A DNA stretch of 28,875 nt from Fen-1077 sp050014355 (GCA_050014355.1 JBEKDL010000015.1:1-28875), one strand, 5' to 3'; shown: positions 14,841 through 22,433, numbered from the stretch's first letter. Notes: generated by a model from the letters alone, not told the origin. Numbers and translations are program-made.

Positions 14841-15997
14841 TACCAGATAAAACCAAAAAATCACGGGTGGCGCTGGTGCCCTGCGCTTCTTACGATGAGG
14901 AAGAAGTGCTCGCGGCGATGAAAACCGGCTTCGACCTCCTTGGCGGGATTGGCTGTTTCGTCAAATCCGGTGAAAAAATTGTCCTCAAGCCGAACGTGCT
15001 CATCGGCGCCAGCCCCGAGAAATGCGTCTGCACGCATCCGGCCGTTTTCCGGGCGGCGGGGAAGATATTACTGGAGGCCGGCGCCAGCGTGACCTGCGGC
15101 GATTCGCCCGGTTTCGGCGGCGCCAGCGTAAATATGTCTCTAGCCGGATTGAAAAAAGTGGCTGACAAGCTCGGCATAAGCCTGGCGGATTTTTCCCACG
15201 GCAGGGTGGTCATGCACCAGACGGCGCTTTTAAACCGGCGCTTTATCATCGCTAACGGCGTCCTGGACGCTGATGGGCTGGTCAGCCTGCCGAAGCTGAA
15301 GACTCACGGGCTGACCCGGATGACCGGCGCGGTGAAAAACCAGTTCGGGTGCGTCCCTGGCTTATTGAAAAACCAGCAGCACGCTCGTATGCCGGACCCT
15401 TTCAATTTCGCTACCATGCTCGTTGATTTAAACACGCTAATCAGGCCGCGACTTTTTATCATGGATGCGGTAATGGCCATGGAAGGCAACGGTCCCAGGA
15501 GCGGCCGACCCAGAAAACTGGGCGTCTTGCTTCTTTCCAGCGACCCCATCGCCCTGGATGCCGTGGCCTGCAAGCTTATCAACTTAGACCCTGCGTTGGT
15601 GCCGACCTCCGCGCCGGGTGAAAAGGCCGGGCTCGGCACATACCATGACGAAAATATAGAAATCCTAGGGGCAAACGTGGAAGATTATCTTTGTCTTGAC
15701 TTTGACGTTGTCCGTAAGCCGGTCGTTTCCCATACCGGCGGGCGTGTGAGCAAATTTATCAAAAACCGTTTCAGCCCCAGACCTGTCATTAACGCGTCGC
15801 TGTGCAATCAGTGCGGAACGTGTGTCCAGCACTGCCCCGTCGACCCTAAAGCGGTGGACTGGGTCGGCGGTGACCAGTCCCGGCCGCCGGCTCATAACTA
15901 TAACCGCTGTATCCGCTGCTTCTGTTGCCAGGAGCTGTGCCCCCAGGGGTCGATTTTCGTGCAGACGCCTTGGGCTGGTAAAATCCTTTTCCGTTAA
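14837..15997 (+). CDS. DUF362 domain protein with C-terminal double [4Fe-4S] ferredoxin
   Basis: A 386-residue protein. The DUF362 core holds KIVLKPNVLIGASPEKCVCTHP-like residues near 50-70, CGDSPGFGG, LPKLKTHGLTRMTGAVKNQFG, and a middle section with SSDPIALDAVACKLI. From about residue 323 there are two cluster motifs, CNQCGTCVQHCP and CIRCFCCQELCP (each CxxCxxCxxxCP), which bind two [4Fe-4S] clusters for electron transfer. DUF362 proteins are widespread in anaerobes, and their enzymatic role is largely unassigned. Coupled translation with the two SnoaL-like genes suggests a redox step on the same substrate. The stop is followed by a 99-base gap before the thiolase. No signal peptide is seen, so it is cytoplasmic. 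Confidence 0.88.
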   Translation: MIPDKTKKSRVALVPCASYDEEEVLAAMKTGFDLLGGIGCFVKSGEKIVLKPNVLIGASPEKCVCTHPAVFRAAGKILLEAGASVTCGDSPGFGGASVNMSLAGLKKVADKLGISLADFSHGRVVMHQTALLNRRFIIANGVLDADGLVSLPKLKTHGLTRMTGAVKNQFGCVPGLLKNQQHARMPDPFNFATMLVDLNTLIRPRLFIMDAVMAMEGNGPRSGRPRKLGVLLLSSDPIALDAVACKLINLDPALVPTSAPGEKAGLGTYHDENIEILGANVEDYLCLDFDVVRKPVVSHTGGRVSKFIKNRFSPRPVINASLCNQCGTCVQHCPVDPKAVDWVGGDQSRPPAHNYNRCIRCFCCQELCPQGSIFVQTPWAGKILFR

Positions 15998-16027
15998 GGC
16001 AGTTCCTCTTTACTTGTCTTATCCGAC

Positions 16028-16057
16028 TTGCGCGTTAAGGGTAATATCCTTGATAAT
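16028..16057 (+). promoter_or_regulatory. Possible promoter of the thiolase-DUF35-phosphatase group
   Basis: TTGCGC (16028-16033), 18 bases and GATAAT (16052-16057). It lies about 40 bases before the thiolase start. The fit is moderate; read-through from the upstream operon is equally possible. Confidence 0.35.
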
Positions 16058-16096
16058 TTAACTATCCGGGACTAAAAGTATCTACGGAGGTCAATC

Positions 16097-17284
16097 TTGA
16101 GAAAAGTCGCTGTGGTTGGCGTGGGCGAAACGAAGTTCAGTGGTCCGCAACCCAAGACGCAGGTCGAGATGTTCGCCGAGGCCGCGACGGAAGCCATCGC
16201 GGAATCCAACCTGAAACCTAAAGATATCAAGGCCCTGTTCGTCGGTAACGCGCTGGGTGATTTCGCTGAGGGGCAGGGGATGCTGCCGGCCTATGCCGCG
16301 GAAAACATCGGCTGCCTGTACGTGCCTGCCAACCGCTATGAGGGTGCCTGCGCTTCCGCTAGCATGGCGTTGCGGGACGCTTTCATGTGGGTGGCCTCCG
16401 GTTATTACGATATCGTCCTGGCGGGTGGCGTCGAAAGGGCGGCCACCATGGGCACCGGCCTGGCCACGCGCACCTTCGCCATGTTCAGCGATGCCCGCTA
16501 CGAATACCCGGCCGGGGTCACCTTCCCGGCGGTCTTTGCCATGCTGACCCATCTGTACGCTTCGAAGTACGGGATTCCCCTGCCAAAACTACGCGAGCAG
16601 ATGGCTCGGGTGAGTATTCAGTCCTATAAACACGGCGCGGTCAACCCCAGGGCGCAGTTTTTCGGGAAAAACGCGGATATGACCGTGGAAAAGGTGCTCG
16701 GCAGCTTCGTAGTCTGCTCCCCGCTGACTCTGCACGACTGCTGCCCCTTCTCCGATGGCGCCGCCGCGGTAGTGCTGGCCTCGGAAGCCGTGGCGAAAAA
16801 GCTGACGAAGAAGCCGGTCTATGTCACCGGCGTGGGGCAGGCGTCCTGCGGCCCGCTTTGCAACCAGAGCGATTACCTGCCGCGTATCAGGGCGCGCGAG
16901 CTTTCATCGCAGGAAGCTTATAAAATGGCTGGCATCAAACCGTCAGACATCGACCTGTGTGAGCTGCATGACTGCTTCAGCATCGCCAGCCTGATTGCCA
17001 CCGAGGGCCTCGGGTTTTTCGACTACGGCAAGGCCGGCGAGGCCTGGGAAAAAGGGGAGGCGGATATCGGCGGGAAAGTTGCGGTGAATCCCTCCGGCGG
17101 TCTGAAAGCCAAGGGACACCCCATCGGCGCGACCGGCGCCGGGCAGGTATATGAAGTCGTGAAGCAGCTCCGCGGCGAGGTGGAGCCGCAACGCCAGGTA
17201 CCCAATGCTAAAAGAGGCCTGACGGACACCCTCGGCGGTGATGGTGGCACACTGGTCAACATGATTTTCGAAAGGGGCTGGTAG
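16097..17284 (+). CDS. SCP2-type thiolase / acetyl-CoA acetyltransferase-like
   Basis: A 395-residue thiolase. The nucleophile is C85 in EGACASAS, the loop motif is HDCF (291-294) and the His base is H341 in GHPIGATG. The usual final CxG motif is replaced by GGDGG, as in SCP2 thiolases, where the Cys of HDCF is thought to serve as the second cysteine. It cleaves or forms C-C bonds in beta-ketoacyl-CoA, or acts in retro-aldol cleavage when paired with a DUF35 protein. The start is TTG at 16097, supported by CGGAGG 8 bases upstream and by the conserved VAVVGVGETKFS opening. A DUF35 partner follows after 4 bases, which favours a thiolase-DUF35 complex. Confidence 0.9.
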   Translation: MRKVAVVGVGETKFSGPQPKTQVEMFAEAATEAIAESNLKPKDIKALFVGNALGDFAEGQGMLPAYAAENIGCLYVPANRYEGACASASMALRDAFMWVASGYYDIVLAGGVERAATMGTGLATRTFAMFSDARYEYPAGVTFPAVFAMLTHLYASKYGIPLPKLREQMARVSIQSYKHGAVNPRAQFFGKNADMTVEKVLGSFVVCSPLTLHDCCPFSDGAAAVVLASEAVAKKLTKKPVYVTGVGQASCGPLCNQSDYLPRIRARELSSQEAYKMAGIKPSDIDLCELHDCFSIASLIATEGLGFFDYGKAGEAWEKGEADIGGKVAVNPSGGLKAKGHPIGATGAGQVYEVVKQLRGEVEPQRQVPNAKRGLTDTLGGDGGTLVNMIFERGW

Positions 17285-17288
17285 TCAA

Positions 17289-17699
17289 ATGGAATACAAG
17301 CTGATTTTCAAAGACTATAACGAAGCTCTCAAGCAGGGCAAGCTGCTGGGGCTCAAATGCCAGGCCTGCGGCGCTATCACCGTACCGCCTAAAATGGTCT
17401 GCCGCCAGTGTACCAGCCCGGATATGACGGTCACCGAGCTTAAAGGCAGCGGCAAAATCCTTACGTTCACAACCGTGTTCGTGGCCGCGGAGGGGCGTGA
17501 GGCTGAAATTCCTTACGTTATCGTAATGGTGGCGCTGGACGATGGACCGTGGATAATGGGCAACCTGGAAGGCATCGACCCCAAGACGGCTTCGATGGAG
17601 CTCATCGGCAGAAAGGTGAAGATGGGCAGCAAGGTCTTTGCCGGGGATAAATATTCCGCCGGTGAAAGCGCCCGGCCGGTATTCAGCCTGGTGAGTTAA
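17289..17699 (+). CDS. DUF35 OB-fold / zinc-ribbon acyl-CoA-associated protein
   Basis: A 136-residue protein. The rubredoxin-like zinc ribbon is CQACGAITVPPKMVCRQC (two CxxC pairs, about residues 24-41). It is followed by an OB fold with GSGKILTFTTVFVA, PYVIVMVALDDGPWIMGNL and GRKVKMGSKVF. DUF35 proteins are non-catalytic partners of thiolase-type enzymes that help bind CoA and shuttle acyl groups, as in HMG-CoA synthase/thiolase complexes and steroid aldolases. The four-base gap to the thiolase, and the fixed pairing of these families, support a shared complex. The ATG has AGGGGC upstream inside the thiolase end. The Zn role is inferred from four intact cysteines. Confidence 0.9.
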   Translation: MEYKLIFKDYNEALKQGKLLGLKCQACGAITVPPKMVCRQCTSPDMTVTELKGSGKILTFTTVFVAAEGREAEIPYVIVMVALDDGPWIMGNLEGIDPKTASMELIGRKVKMGSKVFAGDKYSAGESARPVFSLVS

Positions 17700-17706
17700 G
17701 ATTGCT

Positions 17707-18465
17707 ATGGCGGAGCATTATTCCCGGCACATTAAATTTGAAGGCATACTCAATTTCCGCGACCTCGGCGGGTATAAAGCGCATGGTGGTCGGACGGTAG
17801 CCTGGCGGCGCGTTTACCGTAGCGCGGAAATGATGAATATGACCAACGACGATTTCCGGCGTCTTACAGACGAATTACGGCTTACTTCAGTCATCGACCT
17901 GCGCAGTTCGCTCGAAAGAGAGAACCATGGCATCGGGCTGCTGTCTGAAGCCAGAATTAAATATCATCAAGTCTCCTTTCTCTCCGATGGCGGCGACCGT
18001 AAAGGAGACAGGATGCGTTACACCGATTTTAACAACATGGGGGAATTTTACGCTAAACTCGTGCAAGTGCAAGGTTTCGGCAGCCGGGTTGTCGAGGCAC
18101 TGGAAATCATCACCGAACCGGGGAATCATCCACTGGTCTTCCACTGCGCCATCGGCAAGGACCGGACCGGCATTCTCGCAGGTATTCTTTTAAGCGCGCT
18201 AGGCGTCGGGGATAAAGATATTATTGCCGACTACATGATGTCCGCTCCCCATGTTCTGGTTATTCTCGAACGCCTTAAAAGCAAGCCGGAAACAGCCGAA
18301 TTTGCGAACCGGTTTCCTGCCTTTGCCTGGGAAGCCGCTCCAATATCCATGACTTTATTGCTGGCCGCCCTTAAGAAAGAGTACGGCTCTGCCGCAGGAT
18401 ATTTAAAAGAGAACGGTGCGGACTCTTCCTTAGTAAAGCGTTTGGAACGGGCGCTGCTGGTCTGA
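17707..18465 (+). CDS. Tyrosine-protein phosphatase, Y_phosphatase3 type
   Basis: A 252-residue cytoplasmic enzyme. The active-site P-loop is HCAIGKDRTG with C147 and R153. The N-terminus has NFRDLGGY and VYRSAEM, and the general-acid region includes DLRSSLER. This arrangement fits the dual-specificity, LipA-like family that dephosphorylates phosphotyrosine or phosphoinositide-type substrates in bacteria. It follows the DUF35 gene by 7 bases and is probably read from the same transcript, although no metabolic link is evident. The ribosome site is weak. Ending at 18465, it lies 12 bases before the left repeat of the GIY-YIG element. Confidence 0.88.
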   Translation: MAEHYSRHIKFEGILNFRDLGGYKAHGGRTVAWRRVYRSAEMMNMTNDDFRRLTDELRLTSVIDLRSSLERENHGIGLLSEARIKYHQVSFLSDGGDRKGDRMRYTDFNNMGEFYAKLVQVQGFGSRVVEALEIITEPGNHPLVFHCAIGKDRTGILAGILLSALGVGDKDIIADYMMSAPHVLVILERLKSKPETAEFANRFPAFAWEAAPISMTLLLAALKKEYGSAAGYLKENGADSSLVKRLERALLV

Positions 18466-18477
18466 GTTAGGCAAGTA

Positions 18478-18519
18478 CCCTGTCATTCTGAGTCCCGATG
18501 TAATCGGGACGTGAGAATC
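18478..18519 (+). repeat. Left terminal inverted repeat of the GIY-YIG element
   Basis: The outer part CCCTGTCATTCTGAG matches the right copy at 14 of 15 positions. The inner part is a TCCCGA/TCGGGA hairpin with a 5-base loop. The end CGTGAGAATC is identical to the right copy. The GTG within its last bases opens the longest nuclease frame. Confidence 0.8.
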
Positions 18520-18522
18520 CAA

Positions 18523-18834
18523 ATGAGAAATATACCCCATCCACGAAACCACTATTACGTTTATATCTTGACAACTGCCAAGAATTCGGCTCTTTACACC
18601 GGCGTCACCAATGACCTAATACGCCGTGTTTATGAACACAGACACGATTTAATAGAAGGATTTACCAAGAGGTATAAGGTGCATAAACTCGTATATTATG
18701 ATTTTGTTGAAGATGTCATGGCAGCTATCGCCCGTGAAAAGCAGATAAAAAGCTGGAAAAGACAAAAGAAGATAGACTTGATAAACACATTCAATCCAGA
18801 CTGGCACGACTTATTTGATGAGCTGATAGGATAA
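18523..18834 (+). CDS. GIY-YIG nuclease-domain protein (UPF0213/YhbQ-like)
   Basis: A 103-residue single-domain nuclease from the ATG at 18523; an in-frame GTG at 18511 lies in the left repeat. The core motifs are YYVYILTTAKNSALYTGVT (the GIY and YIG strands), NDLIRRVYEHR with the catalytic Arg, and AIAREKQIKSWKR with the metal-binding Glu. These match small stand-alone GIY-YIG proteins, which cut DNA or assist repair and mobility. It is followed at 18850 by the right inverted repeat. Base composition and the enclosing repeats suggest it moved in as part of a small element. The start is uncertain because neither codon has a good ribosome site. Confidence 0.85.
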   Translation: MRNIPHPRNHYYVYILTTAKNSALYTGVTNDLIRRVYEHRHDLIEGFTKRYKVHKLVYYDFVEDVMAAIAREKQIKSWKRQKKIDLINTFNPDWHDLFDELIG

Positions 18835-18849
18835 ACAGTAAAAGGGGTA

Positions 18850-18897
18850 GATTCTCACGTCGTTCCGACTGGGTCGGGACTCCTCAGAATGACGGGG
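18850..18897 (-). repeat. Right terminal inverted repeat of the GIY-YIG element
   Basis: In reverse complement the order is CCCCGTCATTCTGAG, a 3-base insertion, a TCCCGAC/GTCGGAA hairpin (one G:T pair), 3 extra bases, and CGTGAGAATC. The hairpin stem is kept although the loop differs from the left copy, which indicates selection for structure. Confidence 0.8.
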
Positions 18898-18900
18898 TTA

Positions 18901-20043
18901 TCACTCTCTTAAAATGCTCCTTGCAATCGTTACGCGCATTATCTCGGAAGTGCCCTCGTAAATCTCGGTAATCTTGGCGTCGCGGAAATAGCGCTCCAGA
19001 GGATAGTCTTTCGTATAGCCGTAGCCGCCGTGTATCTGCAGCGCTTTGCTCGTGACGAAGCCGGACATTTCCGAGGCGAAGACCTTGGCCATGGCCGCCT
19101 CTTTAACGTACGGTTGTCCTTTATCGTGCAGGTAAGCGGCGCGGTAGGTCAGCAGGCGCGCGGCGTCAATCTGGGTGGCCATATCGGCGAGCATCCACTG
19201 AATCCCCTGGAAATTCGCGATGGGCTGCTGGAACTGCTTCCTCTCTTTAGCGTAGTTCAGCGCCGCCTCGTAAGCGGCCCGGGAAATCCCTACGGCTTCG
19301 GCGCCTACCGTCACCCGGCTTTCATCGAGAGCGACCAGCGCGATGCGCAGCCCCTGGCTTTCTTCCCCGAGGCGGTCTTCTTCGGGCACGAAACAGTCCT
19401 GGAAAATAAGCTCGGTGGAGGCAAGCCCCCGCAAGCCCATTTTGTCTTCACTCTTGCCGACGGTAACACCCGGATTATTTTTATCCATGACGAAGGCGGT
19501 GATTCCTTTTTGCCCGAGCGTTTTGTCCACGGTGGCAAAGACAACTATTGTGCCCGCCCTGTCCCCGAGGCTGATGAAAAGCTTATTCCCGTTGATGACA
19601 TAGCCACCCTTACGGCGCGCAGCGGTAGTCGTTATTCCGGAGGGGTCGCTGCCGGCTTCGGCCTCGGTCAAAGCGAAACAGGCCAATTTCTCACCGCTGG
19701 CGTGGGGCGGCAGGAATCTCTTTTTCTGCGCCTCCGTCCCGCACTGTATAACCGGAGCTATAGCCAGCGACAGGCTGACGCGCAGGTAGTTATCGATAGC
19801 GGCGGAGGCCCGCGCCAGCTCCTCGACAGTGATGCAGAGTTCCATCAGCCCTTTGCCGCTGCCGCCGTACTTTTCCGGTATCGTCAGCCCGAAAAGCCCC
19901 AGCCCCGCCATTTTGCGGAGTTCCGCGGCCGGGAAAGCGGCGTCCCGGTCTATCTGCGAAGCCACCGGCACCAGCTCTTTCTCGGCGAAGTCATGCAGCG
20001 TCAACTGCAACATTTTCTGTTCTTCCGTCAAATCAAAGTCCAT
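18901..20043 (-). CDS. Acyl-CoA dehydrogenase
   Basis: A 380-residue flavoenzyme of the short/medium-chain class. The FAD/substrate motif CFALTEAEAGSD is near residues 136-147. The C-terminal signature QIHGGYGYTKDYPLERYFRDAK is followed by the catalytic base E363 in IYEGTSEIMR. The enzyme oxidises acyl-CoA to trans-2-enoyl-CoA, passing electrons to ETF or a similar carrier. The start at 20043 overlaps the end of the MeaB gene by 11 bases, so the two are translated together. The stop lies 4 bases from the right repeat of the GIY-YIG element. The natural acyl chain cannot be read from the sequence. Confidence 0.93.
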   Translation of the reverse strand: MDFDLTEEQKMLQLTLHDFAEKELVPVASQIDRDAAFPAAELRKMAGLGLFGLTIPEKYGGSGKGLMELCITVEELARASAAIDNYLRVSLSLAIAPVIQCGTEAQKKRFLPPHASGEKLACFALTEAEAGSDPSGITTTAARRKGGYVINGNKLFISLGDRAGTIVVFATVDKTLGQKGITAFVMDKNNPGVTVGKSEDKMGLRGLASTELIFQDCFVPEEDRLGEESQGLRIALVALDESRVTVGAEAVGISRAAYEAALNYAKERKQFQQPIANFQGIQWMLADMATQIDAARLLTYRAAYLHDKGQPYVKEAAMAKVFASEMSGFVTSKALQIHGGYGYTKDYPLERYFRDAKITEIYEGTSEIMRVTIARSILRE

Positions 20044-21010
20044 GTTCGCCCCTGTTCTTTACTTTATCAAATTTATCGGCGATGCGCGCGGTTAGTTCCC
20101 TGGCAGCGCGCGACGGACTCATTTTTCCTTCCAGCACATCGTCCACCAGGCTTTCGATATACTCGCCGCCATCCAGCGCCCGCAACGCATCTTTAATTGT
20201 GCTTTCTGCGGCCTCCATGAGCCCCAGTTTCGCCCTTTCCCTGCGGCGCTTTTCCAGTTCGCCGCTTTTCCGGAGAAGCTCCCTGTGACTGGAGATGGCC
20301 CCGCCGAGCTCGCTCGTGCCTCTATCGTTAATGGCCTCGGTCAGGAGTACGGGGGGCTGCCAATCTCCGGGACGGTGTGATTGCATTTCCAACATCGCTT
20401 CGAGGTCAGCTTTCAGGCGGTCGGCGCCTTCTCTATCGGCCTTGTTGAGAGCGATAATGTCCGCCGACTCGATAATACCGGCCTTCATCATCTGGATTTC
20501 ATCGCCGGCTCCCGGGACCAGCACCAGCACGGTGGTATCCGCCGCTTTAACGATATCTATCTCTATCTGCCCCGAGCCTACCGTCTCCACGAAGATAATG
20601 TCTTTGCCCATCGCCTCCATAACGTGAATCGCCCCCAGGGCCGCTTTAGCCAGTCCCCCCGCCCAGCCCCGCGTGGCCAGGCTGCGGATAAAGACGGCGG
20701 AATCGGCGCTGTGGCGCTGCATCCTCACCCTGTCCCCGAGGATAGCGCCGCCGGTGAGCGCGCTGGTGGGGTCGATGGCGATAACACCCAGGGTCATACC
20801 CTGCCGGCGGAAATAGTCGATAAGATTGTCCGCGAGGGTGCTTTTGCCCACGCCGGGCGCGCCGGTAACGCCGACGATATGCGCTTTACCCGTGTGCGGA
20901 TAAAGGCTTTCCATTTCCGCCAGGGCTTCCGGCGACTCGTCCTCAATCAGGCTGATGAGCCGCGCGGCAGCCCGGACATTCCCCTTCAACACTTTAGCGG
21001 CAAGGCTCAT
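20033..21010 (-). CDS. meaB: MeaB/ArgK-family GTPase (methylmalonyl-CoA mutase chaperone)
   Basis: The 325-residue SIMIBI-class P-loop GTPase has Walker A GVTGAPGVGKST and FVETVGSGQIEID (the usual Val is Ser), and NKAD supplies guanine specificity. Proteins of this family load and protect B12-dependent acyl-CoA mutases (methylmalonyl-, ethylmalonyl- or isobutyryl-CoA mutase). The ATG at 21010 is favoured: CGGAG (21016-21020) lies 5 bases upstream, while the longer GTG frame at 21016 overlaps that site. No mutase gene is in the window, and the partner must be elsewhere. Coupling to an acyl-CoA dehydrogenase suggests a branched-chain or propionate-type acyl-CoA route. Confidence 0.9.
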   Translation of the reverse strand: MSLAAKVLKGNVRAAARLISLIEDESPEALAEMESLYPHTGKAHIVGVTGAPGVGKSTLADNLIDYFRRQGMTLGVIAIDPTSALTGGAILGDRVRMQRHSADSAVFIRSLATRGWAGGLAKAALGAIHVMEAMGKDIIFVETVGSGQIEIDIVKAADTTVLVLVPGAGDEIQMMKAGIIESADIIALNKADREGADRLKADLEAMLEMQSHRPGDWQPPVLLTEAINDRGTSELGGAISSHRELLRKSGELEKRRRERAKLGLMEAAESTIKDALRALDGGEYIESLVDDVLEGKMSPSRAARELTARIADKFDKVKNRGEHGL

Positions 21011-21039
21011 TTGCACTCCGTGCAGGTTTGGTACATAAG

Positions 21040-21045
21040 AGTATA
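21040..21045 (-). promoter_or_regulatory. Possible -10 box of the meaB promoter
   Basis: TATACT on the minus strand lies about 24 bases before the meaB ribosome site. The -35 region is weak (TGCGCT at about 17 bases). Confidence 0.35.
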
Positions 21046-21106
21046 GCAGAAAGCGGGACGGAAGCGCATTCGGGGAGATACGAGCCTGGTACCGGCTGGT
21101 TTAACA

Positions 21107-21143
21107 AAACAGGGGGTCGCGGCATTATCGCAACCCCCTGTTT
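21107..21143 (-). terminator. Rho-independent terminator of the toroid-protein gene
   Basis: A perfect 11-base-pair stem AAACAGGGGGT (21107-21117) / ACCCCCTGTTT (21133-21143) has a 15-base loop. On the minus strand it is followed by a T-rich run (TTTTGTT). It lies 47 bases past the stop of the gene at 21190 and separates it from meaB. Confidence 0.85.
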
Positions 21144-21189
21144 CTGTGCTTTTAATGTTTTACGTTATGACTTTTTTCTCAAAGCGGTT

Positions 21190-22257
21190 TTAATGTCTGG
21201 GGCCGTGCCCGCCGAAGTGACCATGACCATGACCATGCTGGCCGGGTAAGCCGTGCGGGAAGTAGCTCTGGTCGACGGTGCTCTGCAGTGCCATCACGCA
21301 CTCCGAATCGACTTCCGGTAATTCTCCGTAACCCTCATAAACCCAGCCGCCTTCGGCTGCCTGGTTATCCACCAAGTAGTCAACGGCGTCGGAAAGAGCA
21401 TCGCGCGTACCTTTACTCCATCCCTTTACAGCATCCAGGCCAAGGATGATGTAAGCCGTGGTTTGATAGTCGCTATCCCAGGAGCCATCTGCTCCCTGGT
21501 TGGCGAGCAGGTAATTCCGATACGAATCAATCGTCGTATGGAACATGAAGTCGCCGCCAATATCGTGCAGCGCCCAGAGCAAAGCGCCGTAGCTGCCGTT
21601 GGTGTAATCGTATCCACCGTAAGGCACGTTGACCCAATCGGCCGAACGCCTTATTAACTCTTTCGCTACATCATTAGCATATTTCTTAAAACCGGCAGCA
21701 TCCGCAGCCCGGATTTGTGATGCCACGTCCCAGCCCGCCAGGGAAGCACGGGCATTGGTATCGAGAAAGCGTGATACGAGGCCTACCGCCGTGAAGTCCA
21801 CGGTTACTACGGTATACCATTTCTTAGCCGTATCAAGGTAAGTCTTGTCCTTGGTGTCCTGGCATAAACGCACCAGGAATTCCACGTCCTGGGAATATGG
21901 TCGCTCAGTCGGCGCTGCCGCGTAGCGCTGCTTCAGGACGTTGCCTGCCTTTTTGGCTCCATCAAGAAAAGCTTTATTCCTGGTTTTCTCGTAAGCGGCT
22001 AATAGCCCGGTCGCCGTGATACCCTGGAGGTTGCCATTATCAAAATTCCCGTCTCCAACTAACCATTCCCAGTTATAGGGGATGGCTCCGGAGTTTGGCC
22101 CCTGCGTGGCCAGGAGGCGGTCGCCGCCTTTGTCAATGGCATTGTTTAAAACGCTCTTGCCATCGGGCTTGTTCGCCAGGGCGGGGAGGGATATTGTCAG
22201 GACCATGACCAACGCAAGTATCAGCAGTATTGCTAACCTGAAAATCCTCTTCTTCAT
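21190..22257 (-). CDS. Secreted alpha/alpha-toroid (terpene-cyclase-like repeat) protein with His-rich tail
   Basis: The 355-residue precursor has a Sec signal peptide (MKKR, a hydrophobic stretch, then ALA at about 26-28, cut before N29). The mature part shows repeated alpha-hairpin units with Gly/Trp-rich turns, such as NQGADGSWDSDYQTTAYIILGLDAV and NQAAEGGWVYEG. These match the prenyltransferase/squalene-cyclase toroid or pectate-lyase-like fold. The C-terminus has seven His among Gly residues, GQHGHGHGHFGGHGPRH, a likely metal-binding tail. No catalytic DxDD or QW signature that would prove cyclase activity was seen. It may be a cell-surface polysaccharide or metal-binding protein. An AAGGAG site precedes the ATG with loose spacing, and a strong terminator follows. 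Confidence 0.8.
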   Translation of the reverse strand: MKKRIFRLAILLILALVMVLTISLPALANKPDGKSVLNNAIDKGGDRLLATQGPNSGAIPYNWEWLVGDGNFDNGNLQGITATGLLAAYEKTRNKAFLDGAKKAGNVLKQRYAAAPTERPYSQDVEFLVRLCQDTKDKTYLDTAKKWYTVVTVDFTAVGLVSRFLDTNARASLAGWDVASQIRAADAAGFKKYANDVAKELIRRSADWVNVPYGGYDYTNGSYGALLWALHDIGGDFMFHTTIDSYRNYLLANQGADGSWDSDYQTTAYIILGLDAVKGWSKGTRDALSDAVDYLVDNQAAEGGWVYEGYGELPEVDSECVMALQSTVDQSYFPHGLPGQHGHGHGHFGGHGPRH

Positions 22258-22433
22258 TTAAATTTTAGCTCCTTTTCCTGATTATTGAAGCAAGGTAAAA
22301 TTACTGTGCCGTGTGCCTGCGAGGTGCTTTATGCATTCGCCAGTTTAGTCATGTCATCTCGGCTACCTCCTTACCTGTAAAATGTGTCTCGGCCAATGTA
22401 CTCCCGAGGACAGATATTGTTAAACTGCGAACA
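22258..22433 (-). other. Long structured leader of the toroid-protein gene
   Basis: The transcript from the promoter at 22434-22462 has a leader of about 170 bases. On the minus strand, CTCGG (22408-22404) can pair with either of two GCCGAG copies (22393-22388 or 22363-22358), so two hairpins are mutually exclusive. A good ribosome site, AAGGAGGT, precedes a two-codon ATG-ACA-TGA at 22357-22349, overlapping a seven-codon frame (22352-22329). I matched no known riboswitch class to it. Confidence 0.4.

Larger units (their letters stand above)
18478..18897. mobile_element. Inverted-repeat-flanked GIY-YIG cassette (MITE/REP-like element)
   Basis: A roughly 420-base unit bounded by related 42-base and 48-base inverted repeats and holding one GIY-YIG nuclease gene. 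It fits neatly between a phosphatase stop (18465) and the stop of a convergent acyl-CoA dehydrogenase gene (18901-18903). This looks like an insertion between two transcription units. No transposase is present, and no target-site duplication is obvious. Confidence 0.6.

Noticed and set aside
19030..20196. Open frame of 388 codons on the plus strand across the acyl-CoA dehydrogenase gene
   Set aside because: Antisense to a clear enzyme gene and without domain features.
20381..21046. Open frame of 221 codons antisense to meaB
   Set aside because: Shadow of a gene with intact GTPase motifs.
22321..22380. Faint resemblance of the toroid-gene leader to a c-di-GMP-I riboswitch (AAAGC and GGTAGCC words)
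   Set aside because: The elements are in the wrong order and the conserved stems are missing.
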